NCBI GenBank assembly: GCA_963847515.1
Contig: CAWKAA010000005.1
Coordinates: 1,054,001 to 1,118,000 of the forward strand
Direction of reading: 5' to 3'
Source of the DNA: QHXW01 sp963847515
Lineage (GTDB): Bacteria; Acidobacteriota; Terriglobia; Bryobacterales; Bryobacteraceae
Length of the DNA: 64,000 nucleotides
The position numbers and the translations under genes were made by a program. How positions within the stretch are numbered: the first letter of the stretch is position 1; every line of letters starts with the position of its first letter. This document shows, piece by piece, positions 1 through 8,298 of this stretch. Below the pieces are notes generated by a model, which saw nothing but the letters and a program-made list of their open reading frames with translations, searched no databases and was not told the origin of the DNA.

Positions 1-349
1 CCTGCTTCAACCCAGCAAGACTGCGCGCGCGTACGGCCGGATCCGGGCTGTTCAGCGGATTGGTGCGGAACGGACCGCCCATCCACATGCTGGCGATTTG
101 AATGCCCGCCTCATGCGCGGCGTCCCCGATGCGCTTCACTTCATCCGCGCCTAGCGCCGGCGATATCTCATCACCGAACCGCACTTCAATCGCTTCGAAT
201 CCGGCGTTCTTCACCTGGCGAAACTTCTCCGCCAAGGGCATTCCCCCGGGAAAGATCACAGAGCAGATGCTTTTGATAAAACGCGGTGTCTGGGGCTTGG
301 CCGGAAGCGCCGCCGCCGCGCCGCATGCAAGAAAGGTCCGTCGATTCAC
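1..349 (-). CDS. Sugar phosphate isomerase/epimerase-like TIM-barrel protein (N-terminal part)
   Basis: The reading frame opens with a GTG at 349 and runs off the left edge, so only about 116 residues are visible. It begins with a twin-arginine-like export signal (NRRTFLACGAAAALPA) and continues with FRQVKNAGFEAIEVRFGDE, a first beta-alpha unit typical of the xylose-isomerase-like TIM-barrel family (AP_endonuc_2 type). Members isomerise or epimerise sugars or inositols; acidobacteria often carry secreted, TAT-targeted versions. The catalytic metal ligands lie in the missing part, so the substrate cannot be inferred. The gene is divergent from the DinB gene, with about 70 bp between the starts. 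An in-frame ATG near the start is absent, which is why I accept GTG. Confidence 0.6.
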   Translation of the reverse strand, partial: MNRRTFLACGAAAALPAKPQTPRFIKSICSVIFPGGMPLAEKFRQVKNAGFEAIEVRFGDEISPALGADEVKRIGDAAHEAGIQIASMWMGGPFRTNPLNSPDPAVRARSLAGLKQ

Positions 350-422
350 GCCACCAGTGTAACGCCGCAATATATTCGAGCGGGATCGTCTGGGTCGCCC
401 GCCTTCCGTGCGATATTGAGGC

Positions 423-923
423 ATGGCCCTTTCCCTGAGCATCGAGGAGCTGCTTATCTATACCAGCGGCGAGCGCGCCAAGTGGGAGCAATGGTTCCAG
501 GATCACCCTCCCGCCGCGCTGGATGCCCAGGTTCAGCGCCAGGGCGACTTCAACGATGTCTGGCGGCTGATGCACCACATCTTCCTCACTGAGAAACGCC
601 ATTCCCAGCAGCTCAAGCAGGAATCTCCTCTGATGGAACAAATCGGCGTGGCACGGCACGATGTGACAACTCTGTTTGCCTTTGGCCTAACCGTGCGCGA
701 AGAGCTCACCGCGTTCATCCACGCTGCAAGCGATGCCGATCTCTACCGCACGCTCGAAATTCGCTTCCGCGATCAGGTGTGGACGTTCACCGCCCGCAAA
801 CTCGTATTCCACATTCTCTTTCACGAGATCCGCCACTGGGCCCAGATTGCGACGGCTGTCCGCAACGCCGGCTTCCCCCCGCCTGGTTTCCACGACTTTC
901 TTTTCTGCGACACGATGGAATGA
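423..923 (+). CDS. DinB family protein
   Basis: A 166-residue protein with the layout of the DinB/YfiT-like four-helix bundle superfamily. These are small, often metal-binding proteins; some are thiol transferases (bacillithiol or mycothiol), many have no known substrate. The visible clue is the spacing of histidines: HH at residues 51-52 in the second helix region and the FHEIRHW motif near residues 132-138, which fits the usual three-histidine metal site. There is no signal peptide, so it is presumably cytosolic. The stop overlaps the glpD start (ATGA), implying cotranscription and translational coupling. No function in glycerol metabolism is known for DinB proteins, so the link is positional only. 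Confidence 0.75.
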   Translation: MALSLSIEELLIYTSGERAKWEQWFQDHPPAALDAQVQRQGDFNDVWRLMHHIFLTEKRHSQQLKQESPLMEQIGVARHDVTTLFAFGLTVREELTAFIHAASDADLYRTLEIRFRDQVWTFTARKLVFHILFHEIRHWAQIATAVRNAGFPPPGFHDFLFCDTME

Positions 924-2434
924 TCCAGCCGGCATTTACGCGCGACACTCGCGCCCGCAATCTCGAGCGCCTGCGCCGTGAATCCTTCGAAGTCCTTGTC
1001 CTGGGCGGCGGCATCAACGGCGCCGGCATCGCGCGCGATCTTGCGCTTCGTGGCGTGAAAGTGGCCCTCGTCGAGCAGCGGCACTTTGCTTCCGGCACCA
1101 GCGGCAAGAACTCCCAGCTCATTCACGGCGGTCTCCGCTACTTGAAGTTCCTGCAATTTCATCTGGTTCGCGAATCGCTGCGCGAACGGGCGACTCTCCT
1201 CAAACTCGCTCCGCACCTGGTTACACCCCAGCCGTTCCTAATGCCCATCTATGGCTGGCCGTCGCGAGTCTTCTACGGGACCGGTCTGCGCATATACGAT
1301 TGGCTGGCCGGGAATGGCAACATCGCGCGCCACCGCGTGCTCTCCAAAGGCGAAGTCGGCAGGGTCGAGCCCGGCCTCGCCCGTCATGGGCTCACGCACG
1401 GGGCAATTTTCTATGATTGCCAGATCCACTCCGCGCGCTTTGTGCTCGAAAACATTTGGGACGCCTCGCGTCATGGAGCTGTCGTCGTGAATTACGCTCG
1501 GGCTGACCCGCGTGAGGACGGCATCACGATCACGGATACGTTCTCGGGAGAATCGTTCCCGCTCCAGGCCGCGAAATTGGTAGATGCCACCGGCGCCTGG
1601 GCTTCCAGCCAGGACCTCCGCCTGGTGCGCGGCTCTCATATCGTCATTCCCCGCGTCAACGCCAGTGACAACGCGATCGCGTATTTCGAGGATTCCGGCC
1701 GCATCATTTTCATCATCCCGTGGGGCAGCACAAGACAGCTGTCGCTGGTCGGCACCACCGACGTGGATCACGCCGGAGGTCCGGACGACGTCCACATTTC
1801 ACCGGAAGAGGCAGAGTACCTGGTGCGAATCGTACGGCGTCTTTTCCCGTCCGCTCGCGACACTACGCCCATCTCGACTTTCAGTTCGCTTCGGCCGCTG
1901 ATCCGCACCGGCGCGACGTCAGCCACTAAGGCCAGCCGCGAGCACCGCATTTGGAGGGCGGCCGATGGCGTGGTACACGTGGCCGGCGGCAAGTACACCA
2001 CCTATCGCGTGATGAGCGAAGAGGCCGCGAACTTGATTGCTCCCGGCCCGTCAACCACAGCCGAGACCGTTCTGGGAGGCAATACGAAACAGCAGATCGA
2101 TGCGCTGCTGGCGTCCGCCGCCGAAATCGCCACCCGTCACTCGCTCACCGCGCCGGACGCTGAACGCATCATTCGAAATTACGGCGCGCAGGCCCCCAAC
2201 CTGCTCGCATACCTGCCGCAGAGCGCCCCCTACGGATTAACGCGCGTTGAGTGCGCGCAGATCGCGTTTGCCATCGAGCATGAAATGGCCGCAACACTGG
2301 CAGACGTGATGTTCGTCTCGACCTATTGGGGTTACGAGCTGCGCTGGACCCGCGAAACCCTCACGCCCTTCGCCGAAGAAATCGGCCGTCGCCTAAATTG
2401 GAGCGCCGCCAAAATCTCCGAACAGCTCCTGTAG
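920..2434 (+). CDS. glpD: FAD-dependent glycerol-3-phosphate dehydrogenase
   Basis: About 504 residues, close to the usual size of GlpD. It oxidises glycerol-3-phosphate to dihydroxyacetone phosphate and passes electrons to the quinone pool at the inner membrane face. The N-terminal FAD-binding Rossmann motif GGGINGAGIARD lies at residues 29-40, followed by the family stretch SGTSGKNSQLIHGGLRYL. A later GGKYTTYR motif and a C-terminal helical domain ending in TLADVMFVSTYWGYEL also fit. The start ATG at 920 overlaps the DinB stop; a longer in-frame extension upstream would run through the DinB gene and is not credible. Beyond the stop, a dispersed repeat that can form a hairpin separates it from the convergent tyrA. 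Confidence 0.93.
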   Translation: MIQPAFTRDTRARNLERLRRESFEVLVLGGGINGAGIARDLALRGVKVALVEQRHFASGTSGKNSQLIHGGLRYLKFLQFHLVRESLRERATLLKLAPHLVTPQPFLMPIYGWPSRVFYGTGLRIYDWLAGNGNIARHRVLSKGEVGRVEPGLARHGLTHGAIFYDCQIHSARFVLENIWDASRHGAVVVNYARADPREDGITITDTFSGESFPLQAAKLVDATGAWASSQDLRLVRGSHIVIPRVNASDNAIAYFEDSGRIIFIIPWGSTRQLSLVGTTDVDHAGGPDDVHISPEEAEYLVRIVRRLFPSARDTTPISTFSSLRPLIRTGATSATKASREHRIWRAADGVVHVAGGKYTTYRVMSEEAANLIAPGPSTTAETVLGGNTKQQIDALLASAAEIATRHSLTAPDAERIIRNYGAQAPNLLAYLPQSAPYGLTRVECAQIAFAIEHEMAATLADVMFVSTYWGYELRWTRETLTPFAEEIGRRLNWSAAKISEQLL

Positions 2435-2475
2435 CGCAGGGCCACGGCCGGGTTTGCCGGGGACCTGCGGCCTTT
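2431..2475 (+). repeat. Dispersed 45-bp repeat, copy 1 (REP-like hairpin)
   Basis: This stretch is almost identical to 46377-46421. Both read GTAGCGCAGGGCCACG, then a short stem-loop region, then GGGGACCTGCGGCCTTT. An outer stem CGCAGG/CCTGCG and an inner CCGG/CCGG stem can form. Here it starts on the glpD stop codon and sits between the convergent glpD and tyrA genes, so it may act as a bidirectional terminator. Confidence 0.65.
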
Positions 2476-2484
2476 TAATAGGTG

Positions 2485-3318
2485 TCACTTCCTCAACGTC
2501 GCCGCCAGCGCCGCCGCGATCTCGAACTCGCTTTCGATCTCTCGTGTCCTCAGATTGTCCCGCACGTGTTCCAGCTTGTTGATATACGCAGTCAGGGCTT
2601 GTTCGATCCCCGCGCTATTGGTGGCCAGAATATCCCGCCAGAGATCGAACGAGCTCAGCGCAAGCCGGGTCGTATCCGCCAGCCCCGGCCCCGCGATTGA
2701 GAGCCGGTCGCCCGCGTGTTCCGCAACCGTCGCAGCCAGTGCCGTGGACGCCAGTTGCGGCAGGTGCGACGTAAACGAGACGATGCGATCGTGTTCTTCC
2801 GGGGTCAGCACCACCGGACGGGCTCCGATGCGGCGCAGCCAATCCAGGAAATCTTTTGCCGGCGCGTTTTCCAGATCCGCTGGATCATCCGGCGTGAGAA
2901 CATATGTCCGGCCGCGGAATAGTTCCGCATCCGCCTCCCCCACGCCGCGCTTTTCCTTGCCTGCCATGGGATGGCCTCCCAGGAACGCGCACCGCCGAAT
3001 GTGTTTGTGCGCGCTGGCAACGATGGCGCTCTTGGTGCTCCCGGCGTCCGTGATGAGCGTGCCGGAACTTACATAGCTGTCCAGATGGTGCAGCGTGTCC
3101 AGGATCCCGCCGATCGGTTGCGACAGGTAAATCAAATCCGCGCCGCGTGCGGCATCGGCCATCGGCGCGGCTTCGTCGATGGCGCCGCGTTCCAGCGCCA
3201 GCCGCAGCGTCGCATCCGAACTCACCCCGACGATGGTTCCGGCAAATCCCGCTTTCTTGAGCGCCAGGCCAAAGGAGCCGCCGATCAGCCCGACACCGAC
3301 AATAGCGACGGTTGGCAT
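2485..3318 (-). CDS. tyrA: Prephenate dehydrogenase
   Basis: A 277-residue enzyme that oxidatively decarboxylates prephenate to 4-hydroxyphenylpyruvate, the committed step to tyrosine. The NAD-binding motif GVGLIGGSFG is at residues 7-16, and GGHPMAGKEKRGVGEAD near residues 112-128 matches the substrate-binding HPMAG motif of TyrA. There is no fused chorismate mutase or ACT domain; a separate chorismate mutase gene lies in the same operon. It is the last gene of the trpC-trpF-trpB-trpA-chorismate mutase-aroF-tyrA series and starts 7 bp after the aroF stop. The frame is intact. An arogenate-specific enzyme is possible, since specificity cannot be read from these motifs. Confidence 0.92.
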   Translation of the reverse strand: MPTVAIVGVGLIGGSFGLALKKAGFAGTIVGVSSDATLRLALERGAIDEAAPMADAARGADLIYLSQPIGGILDTLHHLDSYVSSGTLITDAGSTKSAIVASAHKHIRRCAFLGGHPMAGKEKRGVGEADAELFRGRTYVLTPDDPADLENAPAKDFLDWLRRIGARPVVLTPEEHDRIVSFTSHLPQLASTALAATVAEHAGDRLSIAGPGLADTTRLALSSFDLWRDILATNSAGIEQALTAYINKLEHVRDNLRTREIESEFEIAAALAATLRK

Positions 3319-3325
3319 CGTTGAC

Positions 3326-4356
3326 TTAAACCACGCGGCCCACAGCCGTCGCGATCATGCGCAGTTGTCCCATCAATTCTTCGAACTGAGCCGGGTAGAG
3401 AGATTGCGCGCCGTCGCTCAACGCGTGGTCGGGATCGGGATGGACTTCGATCAGCAGGCCGTCGGCGCCCGCCGCCACCGCTGCTCGCGCCATCGGGGCC
3501 ACTTTGTCGCGGCGCCCCGTGCCATGCGAAGGATCGGCCACCATCGGCAGGTGCGAGAGCTTCTTCACCACCGGGATCGCCGAAATGTCCATGGTGTTTC
3601 GCGTGTAATTTTCAAAGGTGCGGATGCCGCGCTCGCACAGGATCACATCGTAATTGCCGCCCGCCAGAATGTATTCGGCCGAAAGCAGCAGCTCTTCAAT
3701 GGTGGCGGAGATGCCGCGCTTCAGCAGCACCGGTTTCCGCTGATTCCCCAGCTCGCGCAGCAGATTGAAGTTCTGCATGTTGCGCGCGCCCACCTGAAGA
3801 ATGTCGGCATACTGCGCTCACCAGTGGAATCTGCGTAGTGTCCATCACCTCGCTGACCACCAGTAGTCCGTTGCGGTCCGCCGCCGCGCGCAGCAGTTCC
3901 AGGCCTTCCTCGCCAAGTCCCTGGAAACTGTATGGCGAGGTGCGCGGCTTGAACGCTCCGCCGCGGATCACCTTCGCTCCGGCAGCGCGCTACTAGCTCG
4001 GCCGTTCGCTCGATCTGATCGCGGCTCTCGACGCTGCACGGGCCCGCCATCACCGCCACGCGCTCTCCGCCGATTTCGACTGCCGGCCCTCCACCACGCC
4101 GCACCTTCACGACGGTGCCGCCCGGCCGGAATGTGCGGCTCGCCAGCTTGTAAGGAGAAACGATGCGATGGGCTTCTTTGACGCCTTCCATCACCTCGAA
4201 GGTCGCGATATCAAACTCGTCCTTGCCGCCCACGCCGCCCAGCACCGTGTGCATCACGCCCGTGGAGCGGTGAACATCGAAGCCCAATTCCACCAGCCGG
4301 TCAATCACGCCCTGAATCTGCGCCTCGCCGGCGCCTTCCTGCATCACTACCAGCAT
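3326..4356 (-). CDS. aroF: 3-deoxy-7-phosphoheptulonate (DAHP) synthase, two frameshifts
   Basis: It condenses phosphoenolpyruvate and erythrose-4-phosphate, the entry step of the shikimate pathway. The N-terminal 80 or so residues form the ferredoxin-like regulatory domain found in the Thermotoga/Bacillus type (AroA-Ibeta), starting MLVVMQEGAGEAQIQGV. The catalytic domain follows with VMAGPCSVES, RGGAFKPRTSPYSFQG, MQNFNLLRELG and VADPSHGTGRRDKV. These blocks lie in three frames: one indel near 3990 (before RGGAFKP) and one near 3818 (before YADILQVGARN). With both corrected, the protein is about 343 residues and complete. I read the indels as sequence errors. The gene lies between chorismate mutase and tyrA, so one transcript encodes pathway entry and the tyrosine/phenylalanine branch. 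Confidence 0.88.
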
Positions 4357-4434
4357 TCAACCATCCCCTTCGCGGTGAAAAACGGTGAAGGAGGTGGGGC
4401 GGACGCCCTCGTCCACAGCCGGACCGAAAGAGCG

Positions 4435-4746
4435 CTATTCCACTTCTCCATCACCTGTCGCCTCCATTTGCAGCCGCTGCAGCGTGCGCATCTCGTCGAT
4501 AATGCGCTCGAAAATCCGCCGCGCCGCCTCCGGCGCCATCGGCCCGGCGTTGTGCGCAGCAATGTTGCCCAGCACTTCCTCTTCGCGCTTCGGCTCGTAC
4601 ATCGGCATCTTGCATTCCCGCTTGATGCGCCCGATTTGCTCCACGATGCGCGTTCGTTCGTTGAGCAGTGCCAGCAGCCGCCTGTCGATTGCGTTGATGC
4701 GTTCCCGGCAATCAGCGAGCGCCTTGACGGCTTCTTCCCTGGTCAT
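4435..4746 (-). CDS. Chorismate mutase, monofunctional AroQ class
   Basis: A 103-residue all-helical protein that converts chorismate to prephenate. The sequence matches the AroQ fold: RERINAIDRRLLALLNERTRIVEQIG, with Arg and Asp residues of helix 1, and the K residue in GRIKRE, then YEPKREEEVL, the typical active-site Arg/Glu region, and a final helix with RIFERIIDEMRTLQ. It is free-standing, without a fused prephenate dehydratase or dehydrogenase. Its ATG overlaps the trpA stop (ATGA), and aroF starts about 80 bp after its stop. In related systems a stand-alone AroQ next to a type-Ibeta DAHP synthase can bind and regulate it, but nothing here proves that interaction. Confidence 0.9.
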   Translation of the reverse strand: MTREEAVKALADCRERINAIDRRLLALLNERTRIVEQIGRIKRECKMPMYEPKREEEVLGNIAAHNAGPMAPEAARRIFERIIDEMRTLQRLQMEATGDGEVE

Positions 4747-5566
4747 GACCGGCTGGCTCCCGCTTTCGCCAATTCGAAACCATGCTTCAATTCGCGGGCG
4801 AAAGATTCGAGCTGGACTTCGAGCGAAGGATTATCGAGATTGCGCTCGATCAGGTGCACGATGGCGCTGCCCACCACCACCGCTTCCACTTGCCGGCCCA
4901 GTTCGGCCACATGCTCCGGCCGCGAAATCGCCGAATCCCACCGCCAGCGGCAATTGTGTAATCGCGCGCATCGCCTGCACCAGCGGTCCGATAGAGTCCG
5001 AAAGCGAATCGCGCTCGCCGGTCACACCCGTGCGCGAAACCAGATAGACGAAGCCGGTGGAATACTCGCGCCACCAGCTGCAGGCGCCGGGGTGAACTGG
5101 TGGGCGCGGCCAGAAAAACTGTATCCAGCCCCGCGGCGCGCATGATTCGCACGTATTCGCCCGCTTCTTCCACGCTGGCGTCGGTCAGCAGGCAGCCGTC
5201 GATGCCGCTGCCGGCGGCGTCCTTCGCCAGCGATTCCAGGCCGTATCGCAGCACCGGATTGAGATAGGTGAACAACAGCAGCGGAATTTCCGAGCGGCTC
5301 CGAATCTCGCGCGCGATCTCGAGAACCCTGTGCAGAGTGGTTCCGGCGCGCAGTGCCCGCTCACCCGCTCGCTGGATCACCGGACCATCGGCGATCGGGT
5401 CGGAGAACGGCACGCCCAGTTCGATCAGATCCGCGCCCCCGCGCTCCAGCGCCTCCACCAGCGCCGGCGTCCGCTCCGGCGAGGATCGCCCGCCGTCAGA
5501 TAGGCGATGAGCCCCTTCTTGCCCGTTCGGCGCAGATTCTCGAAAAGCGTTGCCGATCCGCGTCAT
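4743..5566 (-). CDS. trpA: Tryptophan synthase alpha subunit, several frameshifts
   Basis: TrpA cleaves indole-3-glycerol phosphate to indole and glyceraldehyde-3-phosphate within the alpha2beta2 complex with TrpB. The frame with GGADLIELGVPFSDPIADGPVIQ is unmistakable, including the catalytic Glu in IELG and Asp of the FSDP region. Around it the reading frame changes: near 5546 (an extra T in a T run), near 5487 (one base lost), near 5085 (before VYLVSRTGVTGERD) and near 4935 (before ISRPEHV). Each time, the expected TrpA sequence continues in another frame. The last residues AKAGASRS end in a TGA overlapping the chorismate mutase start. The corrected length, about 270 residues, is normal. 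I regard it as an intact gene with consensus errors. Confidence 0.85.
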
Positions 5567-5572
5567 GAAATA

Positions 5573-5610
5573 CTTTTGCCCTTTGTCTTTTGCCTTTTGC
5601 CTTTTGCCTT
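5573..5610 (-). repeat. Heptanucleotide tandem repeat between trpB and trpA
   Basis: On the minus strand the gap between the trpB stop and trpA start holds five tandem 7-mers: GGCAAAA three times, then GACAAAG, then GGCAAAA. The array is purine-rich and takes the place of a normal ribosome binding site about 7 bases from the trpA ATG, so its copy number could affect TrpA translation. Confidence 0.75.
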
Positions 5611-5614
5611 CCCC

Positions 5615-6812
5615 TTACGCATCCAGTTCCCTGAAAGTTCTCGCGGTAAATATCGATATCCTTGTCTCCCCGCCCCGAAAGATTGACAACAAAAACTTGC
5701 CCCTCGGCCAGGGGGGCCCGCGAGACCGCCTCCGCCACTGCGTGCGCCGATTCCAGCGCCGGAATAATCCCTTCGGTCTGCGAGAGCAGGCGCGCCGCGT
5801 CAAGCGCCTCGCCGGTCGTCGATCGAAACGTACTCCGCGCGGCCGCTGTCGTGCAGCCAGGCGTGCTCCGGACCCACCAGCGCGTAGTCCAGGCCCGCCG
5901 AAACCGAATGCGTCAGCGAAATCTGGCCGTCCTCATCCTGCAACAGGTAACTGCGCGCGCCGTGCAGCACTCCCGGCGATCCCCCGGAGAACCGCGCCGC
6001 GTGCTCGCCCAACCGCGCGCTGCGCCCGCCTGCCTCTACTCCGACCAGCCGAACGCTCGGGTCGGGAAGAAACGCGTGGAAAATCCCAATGGCGTTGCTG
6101 CCTCCGCCCACGCACGCGAAAATCGCGTCCGGCAGAGCGCTGCTCCGCCTGCTGGATCTGCGCGCGCGCTTCCTCGCCGATCACTTTGTGAAATTCGCGC
6201 ACCATCATCGGATAAGGATGCGACCCGAGCGCCGAGCCCAGCAGGTAGTGTGTGGTCGCTACGTTCGTCACCCAGTCGCGCATGGCTTCGCTGATGGCGT
6301 CCTTGAGCGTGCGGCTCCCGCTCGATACTCCGACCACCTTTGCCCCCAGCAATCGCATGCGGAAAACATTCAGCCGCTGCCGCCGCATGTCTTCTTCGCC
6401 CATGTAGACCACGCATTCCAAACCGAACAGCGCGCACACCGTGGCTGTAGCTACGCCGTGCTGGCCCGCGCCGGTTTCCGCAATGATGCGCTTCTTTCCC
6501 ATGCGCCGCGCTAGCAGCGACCTGGCCCAGGCAGTTGTTGATCTTGTGCGCGCCCGTGTGCAGCAGGTCTTCGCGCTTCAGATAAATCCGCGCGCCGCCC
6601 AGCTTTTCGGTCAGCCGTTGTGCAAAATAAAGTGGCGTCGGGCGTCCCGCATAGTTGTGCAGCAGTTCGTCCAGTTCCGCCTGAAACGCCGGATCTTCGC
6701 GCGCGTCATGAAACGCCCTCTCCAGCTCTTCGAGCGGCGACATCAGCACTTCGGGGACGTAGCGCCCGCCGTAGGTTCCGAAGTGGCCGCCGGCATCAGG
6801 CTGCGAGGTCAT
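5615..6812 (-). CDS. trpB: Tryptophan synthase beta subunit, several frameshifts
   Basis: TrpB makes tryptophan from indole and serine with pyridoxal phosphate. The N terminus (GHFGTYGGRYVPEVLMSPL) and the PLP-lysine motif LKREDLLHTGAHKINNCLGQ identify TrpB. After GQV the frame shifts near 6530 to GKKRIIAETGAGQHGVATA, near 6130 to CVGGGSNAIGIFHAF, near 5815 to DAARLLSQTEGIIPALESAHA, and near 5634 to the ending RENFRELDA. All conserved blocks of a roughly 400-residue TrpB are present, so the four indels are more likely sequence errors than gene death. The ATG at 6812 overlaps the trpF stop (ATGA). A 7-mer repeat array separates it from trpA. Confidence 0.87.
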
Positions 6813-7390
6813 GAGCCTAATGCCGCCTTGAGAAATTGCGCCATCTTGCCGTGATCTTTCCTTCCCGGCGCGCTCTCCAGACGCGAGCACGCATCCACGC
6901 CCCAAGGTTTGGCTTGGTCGATCGCCGCCCTGACGTTGTCCGCATCCAGGCCGCCAGCGACGATCAATTTCTTGGATACGTGCGCCGCCAGCGACCAATC
7001 GAAAGTCTTACCGTTGGCCGGCCCGTCCAGCAGGATCGCCTCTGACGGGTACTCATTAAGCCGCGTCACGTCGAAGTTTTCTCGAATCCGTACGGCTTTC
7101 CACACGCGCGCGCCTTGCGGAAAACTCTGCGCCGTTTCCTGGCCGTGCAGTTGCACAATATCCAAACCAGCCTCCCGTGCAATTCGAATCACAGTAGCCG
7201 CGTCTTCATCCACGAACACGCCTACTTTCCAAACCCTCGACGGAAGCTGGTCGATCAGGCTTCTGGCGGACTCAGGCGTCATATAGCGCGGGCTGCGCCG
7301 CCAGAAATTGAAGCCCAACGCCGACGCTCCACCCTCCACAGCCGCTATCGCGTCTTCCAGATTCGTAATGCCGCAGATCTTCACTATCAT
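6809..7390 (-). CDS. trpF: Phosphoribosylanthranilate isomerase
   Basis: A 193-residue (beta/alpha)8 enzyme that converts phosphoribosylanthranilate to the ketose CdRP in tryptophan synthesis. It starts MIVKICGITNLEDA, the family hallmark with the catalytic Cys of KICG, and contains GVFVDE, QLHGQE, and LDGPANGKTFDW. The end DACSRLESAPGRKDHGKM is the phosphate-binding and C-terminal signature. I choose ATG 7390, which overlaps the trpC stop as ATGA; a longer frame from 7435 would add 15 unrelated residues. The frame is intact, unlike trpB and trpA downstream. It is cotranslated with trpC and trpB through overlaps on both sides. Confidence 0.93.
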   Translation of the reverse strand: MIVKICGITNLEDAIAAVEGGASALGFNFWRRSPRYMTPESARSLIDQLPSRVWKVGVFVDEDAATVIRIAREAGLDIVQLHGQETAQSFPQGARVWKAVRIRENFDVTRLNEYPSEAILLDGPANGKTFDWSLAAHVSKKLIVAGGLDADNVRAAIDQAKPWGVDACSRLESAPGRKDHGKMAQFLKAALGS

Positions 7391-8181
7391 GCCGGGCCGG
7401 CCAGTGCACGGAGCGCATTTCCCGGGCTGGCGCATTTCAGTAAATGCTCGCCCACCAGAAAAGCGCGGAACCCTGCGTCCTGCAGACGCTGCATATCCTC
7501 TCGCGAGTGAATCCCGCTCTCGCTGATTTTCAGAACTCCGGCTGGAATATCCTCAGCAAGCCGCAGCGATGTCTCCAGCGTCACCTCGAACGTTTTCAGA
7601 TTGCGATTGTTTACGCCCACAATGTCCGCACCCGCATCCAGCGCGGTCTTCAATTCTCGCTGGTTGTGCACTTCCACCACCACCGCCATTCCCCACCGCC
7701 CGGCCAGCTCGTGGAGATCCCGAATTTCCTTCTCTTCCAGAATGGCGGTAATTAGTAAAACAGCATCGGCGCCGTTCGCCGCGGCTTCCACCACGTGGTA
7801 CTCGTTCAGCGTGAAATCCTTTCGCAAAGCCGGGAGGCTCACGGCTTGCCTCGCCCCGCGAAGATCCGCTAGGCTCCCCTGGAAAAAAGGCCCGTCGGTG
7901 AGCACGGAAATCGCCGCCGCGCCGTTTTCCTGATACTCCCGCGCGAGCGCAGCCGGTTCGAAATCCTCGCGCAAGATTCCTTTGCTCGGCGAGGCCTTTT
8001 TGATTTCCGCGATGATCGCCGGCATTCTGCGGTCGAGCGCCGCGCGGAAGTCCCGCCGCTGTGCTCGTAATCCCTCCGCCTGCTTTTCCAGTTCCGCCCG
8101 CGAAATACTGGCTTGGGCAAACTCATGGCGCTTCTGGGCGACAATACGGGCTAAGATGTCTGGAACGGTGTCAACCAACAC
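7387..8181 (-). CDS. trpC: Indole-3-glycerol phosphate synthase
   Basis: A 264-residue TIM barrel that closes CdRP to indole-3-glycerol phosphate. Motifs include IIAEIKKASPSKGIL (residues 56-70, with catalytic Lys), LRKDFTLNEYHVVEAAANGADAVLLI, VGVNNRNLKTF and SESGIHSREDM. The start codon is GTG at 8181; no ATG fits better, since homology begins close to this point. It is the first gene of the seven-gene aromatic operon. The genes for the earlier tryptophan steps (trpE, trpG, trpD) are not upstream: the neighbour is a divergent TPR gene 118 bp away. The intergenic space must hold the operon promoter, and I see no obvious leader peptide with Trp codons. Confidence 0.93.
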   Translation of the reverse strand: MLVDTVPDILARIVAQKRHEFAQASISRAELEKQAEGLRAQRRDFRAALDRRMPAIIAEIKKASPSKGILREDFEPAALAREYQENGAAAISVLTDGPFFQGSLADLRGARQAVSLPALRKDFTLNEYHVVEAAANGADAVLLITAILEEKEIRDLHELAGRWGMAVVVEVHNQRELKTALDAGADIVGVNNRNLKTFEVTLETSLRLAEDIPAGVLKISESGIHSREDMQRLQDAGFRAFLVGEHLLKCASPGNALRALAGPA

Positions 8182-8220
8182 GGTGCCTTTGGGTTATTGT
8201 TCATCGTAGCAAACCTGAAA

Positions 8221-8242
8221 CCCGCGCTAGGCCCACCGCGGG
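8221..8242. promoter_or_regulatory. Hairpin in the trpC/TPR divergent intergenic region
   Basis: The arms CCCGCG (8221-8226) and CGCGGG (8237-8242) enclose a 10-base loop. This lies in the 117-bp gap between trpC (-) and the TPR gene (+). It could be an operator or an early RNA structure in either transcript; function is unproven. Confidence 0.4.
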
Positions 8243-8298
8243 CTGCTGTAGTATGCTGGATTTACAGACTTAAACTTGTTATTTGGAGGATTTTCCTC

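Noticed and set aside
4168..5145. 325-codon open frame on the + strand
   Set aside because: Antisense to aroF, chorismate mutase and trpA, which are recognised in their own frames; His/Arg/Ala-rich shadow.
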